From NCBI GenBank assembly GCA_003864495.1, contig ML133423.1, forward strand, positions 417,575-481,574: a DNA stretch of 64,000 bases, read 5' to 3'. Each line of letters starts with the position of its first letter. The first letter of the stretch is position 1. The notes beneath the pieces were generated by a model. That model saw only the letters and a program-made list of their open reading frames with translations. It made no database searches and had not been told where the DNA came from. This document shows positions 28,201 to 41,306 of this stretch, one piece after another. Made by a program: the position numbers and the translations under genes. The DNA comes from Nemopilema nomurai (Eukaryota; Cnidaria; Scyphozoa; Rhizostomeae; Rhizostomatidae).

Positions 28201-31200
28201 CTTACAATCATTTCAAGTTCTCTTATTTGGTTTTATTGCCGTTTCTCACTTACATTTTGTCAAGGTTGGAGGATACGAAAACAATATTTTGTAATGAAAT
28301 CTAAAGACTCATCAAAAAACATAAAGAGAATCTTGGGATGGGTGTGTATTATGAGACCATTTTATTTACTATATATATGCTGTGCTATGAGCAACTTCCA
28401 TTGGCAGGGCTTTTTGTCAAAGGTTATGAATGCAAGTACAAGTCATAATTTAATTTTTGAATTTTTAAGAAATTGGATTGATAAATCCGCACATTTCAAC
28501 AATTTGTAGCAATGGGTAGGCTTGATTTTATGTTGATTTTTCTGCCATTTACTTTTCATATACATTCTTTAAATTGCATATATAGCTGCACAGTTACTTT
28601 AATGGAAAAAGGTTATTTCAAAAAATCATAAATGTTTTTCTTTGCAGGTAGAGTATGGTCCAGATATGGCTCTAGATTTTGAAACATCATTACCTGCTCT
28701 TCTTCGACAGTTAACCACCTTACAAGTAAGTCAGTTCAATAGTTTATTCGTAGTTTATTAACAATTCGTAGTTTTGGAACCGATGAAGCTTTCAGCTGTG
28801 CTGTGGTTCAATGTTCCATTCATGATTCAGTATCTTCGATAATGTAGATGTATACATATTTCCTCGATAATGAAAAACTTTTAATTGCCCTACTCTTGAC
28901 TCTTTTTTCCTTTGAGAGTCTATAAGCAGCTTTATTGACGGTCTTGCACTCATAAATTGTTCTAAAAAGACTGGGTTTTTATTCGTTTGCAACGGCCCAA
29001 ATACATTTCAGAAATAGGAACTCGTCCTTAAACATTAATTATCAATTTTGTCTATTTAATTAGCGGCCCGTGCATGGTTTTTACATATTTATATCTTCCA
29101 GCATCCTTTTATCTATCCGGTTGAATATGCATCTTGTACAAACAAAGGCGCGACAATTGTTAGAAATTTTCTCCCAAACGGAACACTCAAGGACTATTTA
29201 TACAAGGTCAGTGATATCTGATCGAATTATTCTACAGTCATAATCAAATTAGATCAAATAACAATCATCCATCTATCTATCAATCCATCATCTCATCAAT
29301 CCATCCATCTCATCCATTCATCCATCCCATCCCATCCCATCCATTCATTCCATCCAACCCATCCATCCCAGCCATCCTCTGCGTTGCCCGTTGATGCCAT
29401 CAAAGTTTACTATCATAACCCGCCGGGGCTTATCTAATAAAAATCATTGATGTTCATACATTACTCAATTTGCTAGGTGATGATTCTTTTTGGTTTCAGG
29501 CAAAACCCTTGACCTCGAACGTAAAAAAGTACGGTGGAAAGGCCAGGTCCCCTCTGGATTTTACTGACGTTAAAAGGTGTGGACGACAAATTCTTGAGGT
29601 GGGTTAACAATTTTCGCTGATTTCTCTCCAATAGATGTAAATGAGATTACTCAAGCTAGCTTCATATTGATAGCCTTTTTGTTTTCAGGGTTCCCATGCC
29701 TCTACAGTAACTTTGTTTATGTATTTACGATATGAAATGACACTGTGGACATGATGTGAAAATAAGAAGCACCTATCCTTGACGCCATCTTAGTGTTTAG
29801 AAAATTGTTTGTATCTGTGATGACATGAAACCTAATTTCTCTTTTGCAGGCACTCAAATTTCTGCAGGACAAAGGATGGCCCTATGGTAGACTAATTTTT
29901 ACTATTGCTTGATTTTACTCCAATATTAGATTGGTTCTTGTTTGAAGCCTTCCAAATTTTGTTCACTGATCATGTGAGCAACTAGCTGAGACCGAATCTA
30001 CATTTACGTAGAACCTGAAGATGTTGTTTTTGATCGTCTTGATTGTATAATGTAGAATGTAACTTTTGGAGCGTTATATTTTATTAGAGCGATGCGTTAG
30101 ACCTTAGATTTTGGTTTTTGACGAATTTCTCTCCAAATTTTTTTTTGGGTTGCATGGATTCTTCATACGTGCCAGTTGTAGACTCTGTGCTGAGATCTAG
30201 TTTTTCATTTACCTATAGTTCCTTGTCTATTCTTTGCCTGATGAGTAGGTAGACTTATGTTAGCATCGCTTTTTGCAACAGGAGTAATCTCACAAACCGT
30301 CTTTTTTGTTCATTTTTCCATGTCATAAAGTCTTAATATGCAGAATAACCTCAATTGAGCTAAGATTTGGGCGTGCTACTTTCGTTATTGAATGACCTAA
30401 GCTGAATTCCTTCCTAGGCCACCTGCACGTCGGAAATGTTTTAGTTGATGGACAATCTTGCAGGTAAAGCAGAATCGCAGCGCCTTTGAACTTAGAACTC
30501 ATCGACACTGGGATTTGTTGCAGGACCAAAAATTACAGTGAAAGATTGAAGACTGACCTTCTTCCGCTTTATCTACCGTTCCATCTTCCATTTCCACTTT
30601 CATTTCCCAAACGTAGACTTGTGTGTGCAAATTCGATAATACGAACATGAAACCTACAAGGTCTTTGCTTTCCCAAAAACACCGCGAAATGTAAAGTTAA
30701 TCGTTATTAATTAATTAAGTAAACCTTTTTAGCGTCAACAGTTAAGCAAACCATATTAGCGCCAATTGAAATTCAGTTAGTGATGAGCTGCAAAATAAAA
30801 CATAGGAAGGTATCTGCTATCCAGATTATAACATTTGTACATAGAGAGCTGAAACTATTTATCATATTTCAACCAACTTTTTATTAAAACATTTTTTGTT
30901 TTGACAGACTTTTGGATATTGAAAACGGTCTTCTAGGTGTACCTTCTGTCTATCGTCCTTATATTTTGGGAATGAGGAAGGTTCAGGTGAGCTGGGAATT
31001 TAAAAATTTTTTATTCATTTTTAAAATTTATTTGAAGATTGTTTACAATGGCAACGTCATCAGAACTATTTCGTAGTCACCGGTTTTTAACTATGTTCAG
31101 CAAAGGGAAAATTGTACAACTGTGAAAAAACTTTGTCGCGAAAAGTTCCAGGTAATTTAGTAGAATGAGTATAAGGTTGAGACTATTTGATAGATTTAGA

Positions 31201-34200
31201 TCCATGAATAAGATACAGACAGTAATGCTAATTGAGAACTAGTTTGAGATTTCTAGCCGGTTTTGTGAATGCGAATCATTTCCTTGATGACTCTTTTTTA
31301 GCGATTTAAAGTGGATTTTTGTTTTAGGATATGGAATCCCTGAACGTTTACTGCTTTGGGCACCTCCTATATGAAATGACGTTCGCCGAGCCATTAAATA
31401 CATCTACCTTGGATCAATTTCCTCCATCTTGTCCTCCCCAAATACGTACGTATGAGGCAGCAAGATACCCCATGACATTTCTTGTCACCTAACGCCACCT
31501 CAAGTACTTCGAGTTGATAAACCTTGGAACAGTAGCTCGAACTGTACTATTTGCAGTGGAATTTTCTATAAAATTGCCTGACCTCAGAATTATTTGTATG
31601 TGTTCCAATTTTAAAATGGATTCATAACTTGGTGACAGTAACTATAAAAATGTTGAGCCAATCCAGCGTACGTTGCCAAATATCTACGCCTGTCTACAGG
31701 GATAATTGTCATCCACCAAAATTGATAATTGCATCTAAATCTCGTTTTGGATTTTAGAAAGAGAGCCAATATCGTTATTGTTACGCTTCTTTTCTTTTTC
31801 AGAGCCGGTTCTTCATTCGATCTTAAGCTCATCGGCGATAAAATCTGGGTTGCCAACGATAGCTCAGCTGATTTCAAACCCGTAAGTTTTTTAAACATTA
31901 AGCGAGTCAATCTCCTCGACTATGGTTTAATTTGGCTATCAAACAAGATTTTAATCTCGACGTCATTAAGCTGAGGTTTAGCCATCTTTGACACCAATAA
32001 GCACTATTTCTTAAAGAGTTTACGAGGTACGACGCGACAGGGCGAGACGAGATGGAAAGGTCTGAATCTAGTTAGCCTGGAAACAATTTGTTCGTCATGC
32101 TCAAGGAATGTATAGAAGACGGGAAGATGAAGAAGATTGCCTTTTATCACATCATGGTAACGCAAACAACGTGAATCTTCATTTAGAGCTTCTTTATTTC
32201 ATATATGAACGTTGTGGCTTGGAAGACATGGCCAAAGATGAGTACTCTGTGGAATTGCGCTTCAAAAAACGGGACAGTTATGATATTATTCAAACCCTTC
32301 ATCTGCCAGAAGTTTATCGTTCACATATTGGTGCTATTGAAGCGCTTTCTGTCTTCATCCTTGTCGGAACGCGGATTTTTTCCCACAAATCGGAAGACCT
32401 GTTCCACAACTGTGCACGATTAGCAACTTGATGGTTGATGATATATATATGACAGGTTTTCTATTTACTTGACTGCCTAAACCAGCCATGGCTTTCAAAA
32501 AAAGAATTTCTAGTCATTTGTTATGCAATTTCTAACAACGTTGCTGCATTGGACAACTGCTGGGAAGATAGAACTGTCAGGCCGATATGCAGGACAAAAA
32601 GGAATCGAAGAGCTGTTTAAAACGGACACAAAAGGATTCATGTACTCAAGCTTCAGTCAGTTGTTGCTCCAAATGGCATGATTGCAAACCTTTTTGGGCC
32701 CGTTAAAGGTGGAAGACATGGCAGCAGACTGCTTGCCATGTCTGGTCTACTGGAGCAGTTAGAACAACATTCATTTCCCCAGAGGGTGTAGCTCGTTACA
32801 TATATGGTGGTCCTGCCTATCTGCATCGTGTTCACATTCAGGGCCTTTTTGCAAGCTGCTCTCACACCTGATGAGCTGGTTTCAGGTCAATCAATGAGCC
32901 AAGTCAGAATTTCTGTCGAGTGGGCGACATCATCAAGTTTTTGGACTTCTAGAAGAATCTCAAGATTGGCCTCAGTTCTGTTAGAAAGTTTTGTGTTGTC
33001 AGTGCATTATCGAGGAATGGTTTAACATAAATGGCAACTGCACTGCGAGATGCTTTGAAATTGAGACCCCTAACACTAAATAAGTATTTCTGGTAGATCT
33101 ACTTGACTCCATAGGCTTGAAAACCAGGAAGATGAAACCAAAACCAAATGCTCATAAATGATAAATAGTTTTTACAAATTACCACATTTTCATAGTTATT
33201 ATGGTATCCCAGTAATACCACACCAAATAATACTACCAATTCTTGATTAGAATTGGGTAATTTTTCTAATCTATCATAAGCTGTTCTATTCATAAGCAAC
33301 CCTTGTTTTACATGCCCGAAGTTTAATTCTGAATGTAAGCTGTATTTCTGTTTGAAAAGTAAATGGCACGGTCAGGCCAACATGCAGGTCCACCAAGACT
33401 TCCTGTTTCAAGAGAAATCTGTATATAGCTTTTACATGAAATCCTCAATCACCATTGCTGGAACATTGCCATCATTTACCTGTCATTCTTTGCCCTCGCC
33501 TCTTAATCGTTTTCCCTAATTTTTTGCTATTGCTGCTTCACTTCCGTCTCTCTCTCCGTTTTCTTTTCTTCCATTGCAATTTCCTTTCTTTAGTCGCAAT
33601 ATCTCTTCCCCTTAATTCAAACTCTTCCCCTTCAGCTTAGGTCTCCTTCTCCCCCTTTTTCTCGTATAATTCATCACCTCAGTGTCCCTGAACCAATCAG
33701 TCTTTTTCTTTTCTTCCCTCTTTCCTGACTCTCCCTCTTGTTTCTGTTGATTCTTCTATCGATTGTTTCTGACAGATTCGGCAGTCTCCCTTTCCATCTC
33801 AGCCACTATCGCCCCAAATCTTAGTACTACAGCTTATACCCCTCTAATTACACCCTGAATTGCCTGTTCAAAATCAGTTTGCTCTGGTAAACTAGTGGCA
33901 CTAAAACGCTCTTTCTCTGTCGTCTTTCTTTTGAAGCTTCTCTCCAACTTCACTGCTTTTTGGTCTACCATAAATTGTGACCTTTTCCTAAATGTTACCC
34001 CGCTTCCGTATGCCAATTTTAAACTGGAATCGTTCATCGACAAGGATCTCTACAGAGCAGTGTGTCATACTCAAGGGACCATGTCATTTTTGGCCTAATT
34101 AATGGAGTATTGAAATAGAATGAACAGAGTAGGGACAAATCTGAACCAAGTCAAGAATATATTCAAAGCTCATATGCGCTGAAATCTTGACAAGAAAAAT

Positions 34201-37200
34201 TTATAATCATATTTGTTAAAAAACGAAAATCACTCTTCATGGAAGTTATTGAATGCTTTCGTATTGTAACACAAGTATATTCTGCTGAGGCTGAACGCCT
34301 CTAATAGTTCAACCTTATAGCAACTTCTACTTATAGTTTTAATAGTGTAAAGTCTAATTATCAGGTTGGCTAAAAGGACTCTTAAGACAAGGGTTAAATG
34401 CTCAAAACACCATCCTAGGATTCAGGTTTTTAGATCCTTAAAGGTGATTGTTGTTATTTTTTTAGCGGTTTTTTAGCCAGCGTACACAAATGTATACAAA
34501 GATATAATAAGCTTCCTGTTTCACACAATCTTCCTACAATTTTTAAAAAAGACAGTCTTGTTGTGCTGGCCTATGAACCTTAAAGTGAGCTTGGCGTTCG
34601 CTCTAAATTTTGGCACAAAATAATAATGCTGTACAGCTGTAGACGATATATACACTACAATGTTCATCACCTTTTGGTTCTCTCATTCAGGCCTTGATTC
34701 TGCCGCTACTACTGTTCGTATATGGTCCTATAAAAGTTAGAAACTTTATCAATATTGAACAAAAGTACATAATTCGGATGGCAAAAGAGATGAAATCTCC
34801 AAACATAATAAAGTCGATAAGTCTAAATCATATGCGGTGACACTGTCGACGTTTTCCTTCGAACGTAAAATTCCCAAATCTGAGTTGCAAAATTGGCCCC
34901 TAGTCGCTGGATTGAAAAATTATGCGCCGCGTTCGCTCCCAGACTCCCGCAGCTTGTCGGTCGTGCTTCGTAAACTCCCTATCGATCATCAAGCGTATTT
35001 GGAATATTTTAAATTGGAGTTTTGATATATTCATGTGACGCTCCTTCGAAGAGCTGGGCATCCTAGGTCCGAATTTTTATACATGCGATTTATATTTTCA
35101 TTTCGTTTTCATAGGCTCTTCGCGGATGTTCCTATAGTTTTGCAGGAAAAGCCGTCACTCAAGGTATGTTACCATTTCTTATTAAAGGGAATAGAAGCAT
35201 ATATGAAGCACGTTCTAAAAGTAGATTGTACGGAGCCTGCGCAGTGTAGTCGCATTGTAACTGTGCACGTGGAGTGGATTCCCAAGCGACTCGCTCGCGC
35301 GAGCAGATAAGGAGGGGTGACATGGCTTTATGTCATATGGCAACATAGACGGTGTAAAATGCATCAAAAAGAAATATATATTTGCGACAACATAACCAAC
35401 ATAACTTTTGGACTTATGTTGTTGTTTTTCCCTGTACTTCTGGCTCAGAAATGGTTTCGACGCAATTCTGCAAAATCTCTGGGCATTGAACGATATCATG
35501 TTGGCTGTAAACTGGGTTTAAAATAGGCCCAATGAGATGTGGTTTTGTTTATCTCCGCTATAGTCCATTTAAGCAGTTTTAAATTCCCAATGGAGACGAC
35601 TCTTCACAATACCGAGATCATCAGCAACTTTCTTTGCTTCATCGCCATAACCGATGAAAAGGGAACCTCGTTTCTTTTCCGTTTTTGGCGCTTTTACGGG
35701 AGGAGAGGCAGCTTCGTCCGTTGTTACCACCGATCAGTGATCGCGCCGTGCGTCGCAAGAATGAAATTGACCACATAGAATGGTAGATGGACACTTGTGA
35801 TTGGTTGATGTTTTATTGTAGTACTAAACACTGTAGTAATTGCACAAGTAATAAAGCGGTTTAATTTGTTATTGCTAGGTTAGTAAACTGAAAGAATCTT
35901 TAGCAGATGCAAAAGAAGCCATTGAGAGCAGAATCAAAGATGACCAAAGAAAGGTAACTTTGTTATTTGAAAACCTTGAAAGCTGTTGTCAACATTTGGC
36001 ATTCCCAAGGCTGAAACGTTCTCTAGTTTTCACCATGTCGGGCTCTTTGTGACCACGTTTCACCTTGCCGACCAAGAATTTCATTTAGGACGGTCTTGCC
36101 GAACTCTTTTTAACACCGAAAAGAAACAAAAGTACGCAGAGGGGCATCCACTTTTCGCCCTGCCCAAGCATGATCTCTGTCTTCTGCACAGCATCGCTGC
36201 TGTTTTGATATCTATTTATCTTTTCCTAAAGCAATGAGTCTAGCTTAAAGAAGTACTTAAAGAAAAGCAATGCACATCTGAACATTGCCGAAAGTCAATA
36301 AGGGTTTCAAGTTTTTGTATTGATTCCAAGAGTCAGTTTGGAATAGTTGTGAAAAGATGTCGCTTGTGAAGATATAAAACATTAACTGTGTTGATTTCCA
36401 TTGTTGATTTTCCTCGGTGACATTCTGCTGTTCTGCATTAAGCTGCGGCAGTTTCAAAGGTTGTCGAAAGCAAAGTCAGAAATAATGTCGGAAGAAGAGA
36501 AGAAGAAGCGAAAAAAGTCAGTCAAAAAGGTGAGCAACAGTTAAAAATTCTCGTAATCGTGTAATTTCAGTACATTTTATTTTTTGGCTAGCCTGCAATT
36601 TTTGTTGTTCATTCTCCGTAACATTCTGCGCATGCTAAAATTGTTTTAACCCTTACTTTTCATCTCTGTATAGATGATTTGTTACCCGTCCTTACTAGAA
36701 GCTTTCTTTAATGAATGTCTCAAAACCATGAAACGTTGTTTTTCTTGGTAGTATTGTACATTTGGTAGTATGTCTGACATGTTCTTTTGAATGCTAGGAT
36801 ATTTGGAGGCTGTGACAATGCTAGTTTAAAAGTGCTCTGTCATCAAACCTTTGCTCCAGTTCATCTCTGATGCAATTACGTCAGGAAGTTCATGATAAAA
36901 ACATTAAATCTGTATTCTTTGCTTTTCTTTAGAAACAGCAATCTTTCGATGAAACAGCAAAGCCAAGCTCGTCACAAAACTCAGGTCCGTTCTGAAAAGA
37001 ATTGTAAAAACATCACAAATTGAACAACGTTGCTGTGAATGATTCAGAAGGCATTCATAATAGCAGTTTTTCTCGCTGAAATTTATTTGATCAACTAATT
37101 CTTTGTGTTATCAGTTGAAGCTAAAACACCTTTTATAATCTACAGCTAGGTTTTTCCCAAGCAAACCATATGGTTTGCGTTGTACCTCTATTTCAAGTGC

Positions 37201-37527
37201 GCTGTTTGCAACCTCTAGATGCCCGCATCATTTTTGGAGGGAATATTTCGATCAAGCTAACTTTGAAAACCTGGGCTGGACCAGTTAATCGTTAGCGCCC
37301 TATTAACCAGTTTTTTTTCATTTCCAGCGAAACGAAACTCGGTCGCTTCACCCCCTCCTCCACAATCGGCTCCAGCGCCACCTCCGCAGCCACCAGTTGC
37401 CCCTGCGCAGGCAAAGTCTGCACCATCTTCAAAGGGAAGAGGCGCATTGCTTGACTCCATATCTGGATTTAGCAAAGGAAAGCTGAAAAAGTCGGAAACG
37501 AATGACAGAAGTGCCCCAAAGGTGTGA
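22277..37527 (+). CDS. PXK: PX-domain pseudokinase (PXK type), 20 coding exons
   Basis: Family members bind phosphoinositides through an N-terminal PX domain and act in endosomal trafficking. Exons: 22277-22363, 25019-25069, 26184-26231, 26938-27027, 27368-27464, 27652-27729, 28265-28341, 28648-28725, 29102-29206, 29500-29598, 29850-29886, 30418-30463, 30908-30986, 31328-31445, 31803-31881, 35115-35163, 35879-35953, 36452-36529, 36933-36984, 37328-37527. All phases join and give 540 residues (human 578). The PX domain (about 10-125) shows RYNDF (50-54) and LPLPPKK (68-74). The kinase-like fold follows, with YGHLHVGN (282-289) where a kinase has HRDxxxxN and DIEN (301-304) where it has DFG, so it is probably catalytically dead, as the family is usually described. 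The C terminus has a Lys/Glu-rich segment, a proline-rich stretch (483-500) and a WH2-like GALLDSISGFSKGKLKK (513-529). An ATTAAA at 37753-37758 is a possible poly(A) signal. The start is the first ATG in frame and matches the family length. Confidence 0.95.
25575..25651. repeat. Three-unit tandem repeat of about 27 bp in PXK intron 2
   Basis: Units of the form GTATGCGG(C/T)(A/T)GGTCAAAC(T) recur with TTAGTGTATGCTGTGAGTC and related variants. The last copy ends TTAGTGTACACTGC. It lies just upstream of the SINE. Confidence 0.65.
25711..25958 (+). mobile_element. tRNA-derived SINE in PXK intron 2
   Basis: The head is tRNA-like: A box TGGCTCAGTGG (25713-25723) and a perfect B box GGTTCGAGTCC (25757-25767) at tRNA-like spacing, with an anticodon-arm-like GGACCCAAGGGTCC between them. 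An unrelated body of about 150 bp follows, then an A-rich tail with CAAAT/AAATC words (about 25930-25958). This is the plan of a Pol III SINE. It is not a functional tRNA because no acceptor stem closes on the 3' side. No clear target-site duplication was found. Confidence 0.8.
29263..29379. repeat. (CATC)n microsatellite in PXK intron 9
   Basis: About 115 bases of imperfect CATC/CATCC/CATT repeats starting 57 bases after the donor at 29207. Confidence 0.9.
32104..33140 (+). pseudogene. Decayed PIF/Harbinger (HARBI1-like) transposase in PXK intron 15
   Basis: Several stretches read like the DDE nuclease of PIF/Harbinger elements: ELRFKKRDSYDII then GAIEALSVF (about 32245-32355), the core SVVAPNGMIANLFGPV (about 32657-32704), YIYGGPAY (32797-32820) and VRISVEW (about 32903-32930). 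Blocks lie in order but need at least two frame changes, and stops interrupt the frame (for example after 32428 and near 32789). The usual GDPAY acidic residue appears as G, and the FIDGT block is damaged. The gene is therefore dead. No terminal inverted repeats or 3-bp duplication could be placed. It sits inside a 3.2-kb intron of PXK in the sense orientation. Confidence 0.75.
33475..33760. repeat. Pyrimidine-rich low-complexity stretch in PXK intron 15
   Basis: About 285 bases dominated by T and C (CTTCC, TCTCT and TTTCC words) without a regular period. It lies downstream of the dead transposase. No coding signal. Confidence 0.6.
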
Positions 37528-37752
37528 TAACCCAAGCAACAAGACTGGCAAGAGGTTTGACAGTGCTTTGATCACAGTCCTCGGCAGCCTTCAATGCTCA
37601 TTTTCTTAATTCCACTGTAATCAGCTTCTTAGACAAATTATTGGTTTGCATGTTTAGCTGCATGGAATAATATTCAGTTGCATTACAGAGTCGTAGTTAA
37701 TACAAAGATTGTTTTATGTGAATGACATGAAAGCTATTTGAAGCTCCTAGTA

Positions 37753-37758
37753 ATTAAA
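37753..37758 (+). terminator. Possible PXK polyadenylation signal ATTAAA
   Basis: The common variant hexamer ATTAAA lies 226 bases after the PXK stop codon. In AT-rich DNA such hexamers are frequent, so the assignment is weak. Confidence 0.25.
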
Positions 37759-39330
37759 AAACCACGCAGACGTCTTGCGAAAAGTATTTGACTGTTTAAA
37801 TTATAACGACTTTCCAAACTGCTCCTCTAAATTTCAAGCATTGAAATTTATGAATCTATTCATTATTAGAGACACTTAGCTTCTCTTTCAACAGTGAACT
37901 TTTAATTTAGTTCTTAGGATGTTTTCCAATCGATTTTCTTTTACAAACATACATTACAGGTCTATGATTATTGTTATTTCGTAATAAGGCCTTTGTGAGA
38001 TTTCCTCAGACCTAAGGCCTTTCTGTATGAAGATCATGTCACTCGGGATAACTGCCGGCTAGCGTCAGAATTTATGCAGCTCTTAAAGAATGCAAGGATT
38101 TGTCGACGTCAAGATCTTCAGTCCACCCATGGTATACCTTTAAAATAGAAAAATAGAAAATAGAAAGAAAGGCATTGGATGATATCAATGTTCAGCAATT
38201 GTTGTTCACGTCGGATAACAGCTTAATGTAAACAAAAAAAGCTGTTTCGCTTATCTCAGGAATAACAGGTCGATCGTTTTTCTTTTCTTTGCTTCAGGTT
38301 TTGGCACTGCTGAACTGATCAACAGCTTACTTGAAGATCCCAAAAATTGCTCGACAGTGTGGTTGTTAAAAAAGGACAGTTGTTTCGTTCTGGTTGTTTG
38401 ATTCAGTCTTGTGTAAAGAGAAGGCTACGGGGTTGCGGACGGCCGATTCTGCATTCTGCAATTGAATGATTCTGCTAAATCGAACCAGCTATCTTGATTG
38501 TTTATTAAGCTTGTGCTACCCGTTGTACTGTACAGTGTCACTGGCCCAAACAGTCCCAAGTCTGGCACAGGTGCTTTTAGCACTGTTATTAATTGTCCGC
38601 TTTGTTCACCATTATTTAGGCCATGATCAATTTTGTGTGAACAACGAAATGCATTTTGGCATTTAGAATAACTGCAAGTGTACTTGGATAGCAGGGGCTC
38701 CTATCAAAGTATTTTCAAACATCTTGCAAGGGACGAAGCTGTCGTTTGCCCGTCTCAGTTAAATTAACCTGTTCCCGAATGTACTTAAGAAGTCTGAAGC
38801 TGTAAGGCTTTTAGAAATTTTACATAGAGGTTTGAGACTGCCAAGACAGCATTTCCGTCAAAATAGGAATTTTAGTTTTATGTAGTAGTACGTAGAAAGG
38901 AAACACCCTGGTGGACACTATTTCTACTACGGTCAAACGACCTTTATCACAGGTTGAGGCACAAGGCTACCGTACATAGCAAGCTATTCGTGAATCTTGT
39001 CTTAAATCCAAAGAGAGGGTTATTTACCAAAAATATCTTATTAAATAGGGAAATTCATTCTCCATAATTTCTGAATGGCAGAAAAAATTACTGATTTGAA
39101 TATAAAATTATAATTTGTTAAAGCAATGTCTTGTATTTATATCGTATCTTAACAATGGCATGCTGATCGGTGTTTCCAAGAATTTGTATTGGAAAGGACG
39201 TGAAGCTTTGGTCGCAATCATTGATTCGGCAACTGCTGTTGAGTTGTGATGTTGCTCTGTTATGGCCCAGTCCTAATTCGCATGAAATACAAAACATATG
39301 ACTGGAAATGATTTGTATGAACCTTTCTAT

Positions 39331-39413
39331 CGATCGACAGCGGTCGATAGCGGTCGAGGGGTAGTTCGCGGCGTGCTATCTGCGCATGTGCAAAATCGAT
39401 CGATTCGACCGCT
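39331..39413. repeat. CpG-rich inverted repeat with doubled left arm
   Basis: AGCGGTCGA occurs at 39339-39347 and again at 39349-39357. Its complement TCGACCGCT lies at 39405-39413. Both sides also carry ATCGATCGA (39329-39337 and 39396-39404). The local CpG density is higher than in the surrounding DNA. It could be a hairpin, a transcription-factor array or the relic of an inserted element. Confidence 0.5.
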
Positions 39414-40724
39414 TTCGTTTAAGTGGAAGTTGGGCTTGGTTTAACACATAGGCTCGACGCGTGATTCGGCGGATGTGCTGAAGTCGCGCTTTTCGACTGG
39501 AGCGATGGAGCCTAATGATTTCGGTCCATGTTTACCATATGATTAATTAAATCAAACGTCGTTCCTTTCGTGTGCTTTATCCATGCCTTATTTTTAGAAT
39601 ACATGTCAGTCTCAATGTTTGACCAAGACCTTTCTTTCCGATTTCCTTCAGACTTGCTTGTTTCAGACTTTCAGACTTAGTTTGCTTTCACCATGCGTTC
39701 ATCATTAATCATCGTGTTTGTAGCCACAGAAACACGCCCCTTGCATGACATGCTTGGAACAATTTCCCTTCGCGTAGGCAATACTCACTGCATACGCCTT
39801 TGACCGCACCACGCCCCCTGCTTCCATTACATTTGAGTCACAAAATACTATACGAAACGGTGGGCGCGAATTCCCTTAGCAGTCGCACAACAATCCTACC
39901 TGAATCCTGCCTGAGATTTGCCCTTTCCCTGCAATTCCCGCTTGTTTGTCAAAAAGGTGATCACCTAAAAACGTGGAGAAGTTCAGTTCCTACTTTATAT
40001 CAAAATGCTTTGTATCAAAATGAAAAACTGCTGAAATGATTTGAACTGCGATTTTTTGAGCCGAGATGAAACCTGATATGAAATGAGATGTTTCAATTTC
40101 CAATTGCCAGTATTTCTACGTTGGTTTCATTGAACATCGACGTATTCTCCGTGGCAATATCGAATTCCCAGGTCACTAGTCAGGAGCAGGTAAAAAGGCG
40201 TAGAATTTTCACAAAGGTTCCTATTGCAGTGTTAGAGGGCAGTGGACGTGGCCCCAAGATACCAAATCCTGATTGGACCCTTCTCCTGGTAAAGAAAATG
40301 CACTACTTACGAAACCATTTGCTCTAGTGCTTTGCTTTTCGAATGTAAGTTAGGCAGAGATACAAGCAATAACGACTCATTGTGTATTCATTGATTATAT
40401 AAGTACAACCTAGTGGTTTAGCTCCCCCTACCTATCTAAACCATCCCTCGACCTTCTCTTCATCCCTTGTCGGGCTCCTCAATTTCCTACCATCTAATTC
40501 GTAGAGAACTTTCCTGTAGAAAAGTGTGTGCAATGAGTTTCCAAGGAGTGTGCACACATTTTGGCAATATGATTGGGCCCGTTTGTTTACGTTTCTTGCC
40601 CACTTCCCAGTGTGAGAAAAAACCATGTCTTTCTATGTAACGAGAAACAAGCAATGCCCTGCAATGAATTTCTTTTGAGATTTTGAAGCCAAAGCCAGGT
40701 ACTTAACAAATATCTACGAGCCCT

Positions 40725-40997
40725 CTAGGAGTCTTGAACCCTTGCGGAGGCACGGCCCTGACATTTCCCCCACCTACCCATCCACCTTGGCAGAACTGAC
40801 CGAAAAAATCGGACATGCACAATGCTTTTCAAGTGTATACTTTGGGGCTTCTCACGTTTCAAAATAGAAGCTTTCCCCTTTCCCCGGATATACGTAGTTA
40901 ATCGCTTGACCACAGAAGGACTTCCAAGTATTACAGCCTCGTGACCATGAAGAGTAAATGTATAAAACAAAGTTAGCAAAAGAAAACTAATTTTCAT
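40725..40997 (-). other. Minus-strand open frame with signal-peptide-like start
   Basis: From the ATG at 40997 (reading leftward) the frame begins MKISFLLLTLFYTFTLHGHE, a typical signal-peptide profile, followed by a short basic segment with a KR dibasic site and no cysteine cluster. It stays open to about 40725. A donor-like GTGAGA lies within it. No family is recognised and the composition afterwards is weakly protein-like, so this may be chance. Confidence 0.2.
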
Positions 40998-41306
40998 CAC
41001 GTCGTAAGTTCCTGTTTTGCAATCTTCTCTGAACATTTCATCATTAAGCGAAATTTCATGAAAGACTTGCCGAACTAGATAAAGAATGATTAATCTGTCT
41101 TTCTCTCATTTAACATGGAAACCGGTGGGCGGTGGCTATTATTATGTTATTATTCATGGAACATGCGCAATGTTTCTCAAATTCGCGGAGACAGGCTTTG
41201 ACGTGCCTTTTTCGCATTGTCATCTCTTCGCTGTTTTCTTCACAAAACCAAAGCTTCGTTGGTTATAAAATGCCTGTTACAGGGGTTTCTTTGAAGTTTT
41301 AGAAGG

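Noticed and set aside
37257..37535. Gly/Ala-rich minus-strand ORF
   Set aside because: Antisense shadow of the proline-rich last exon of PXK.
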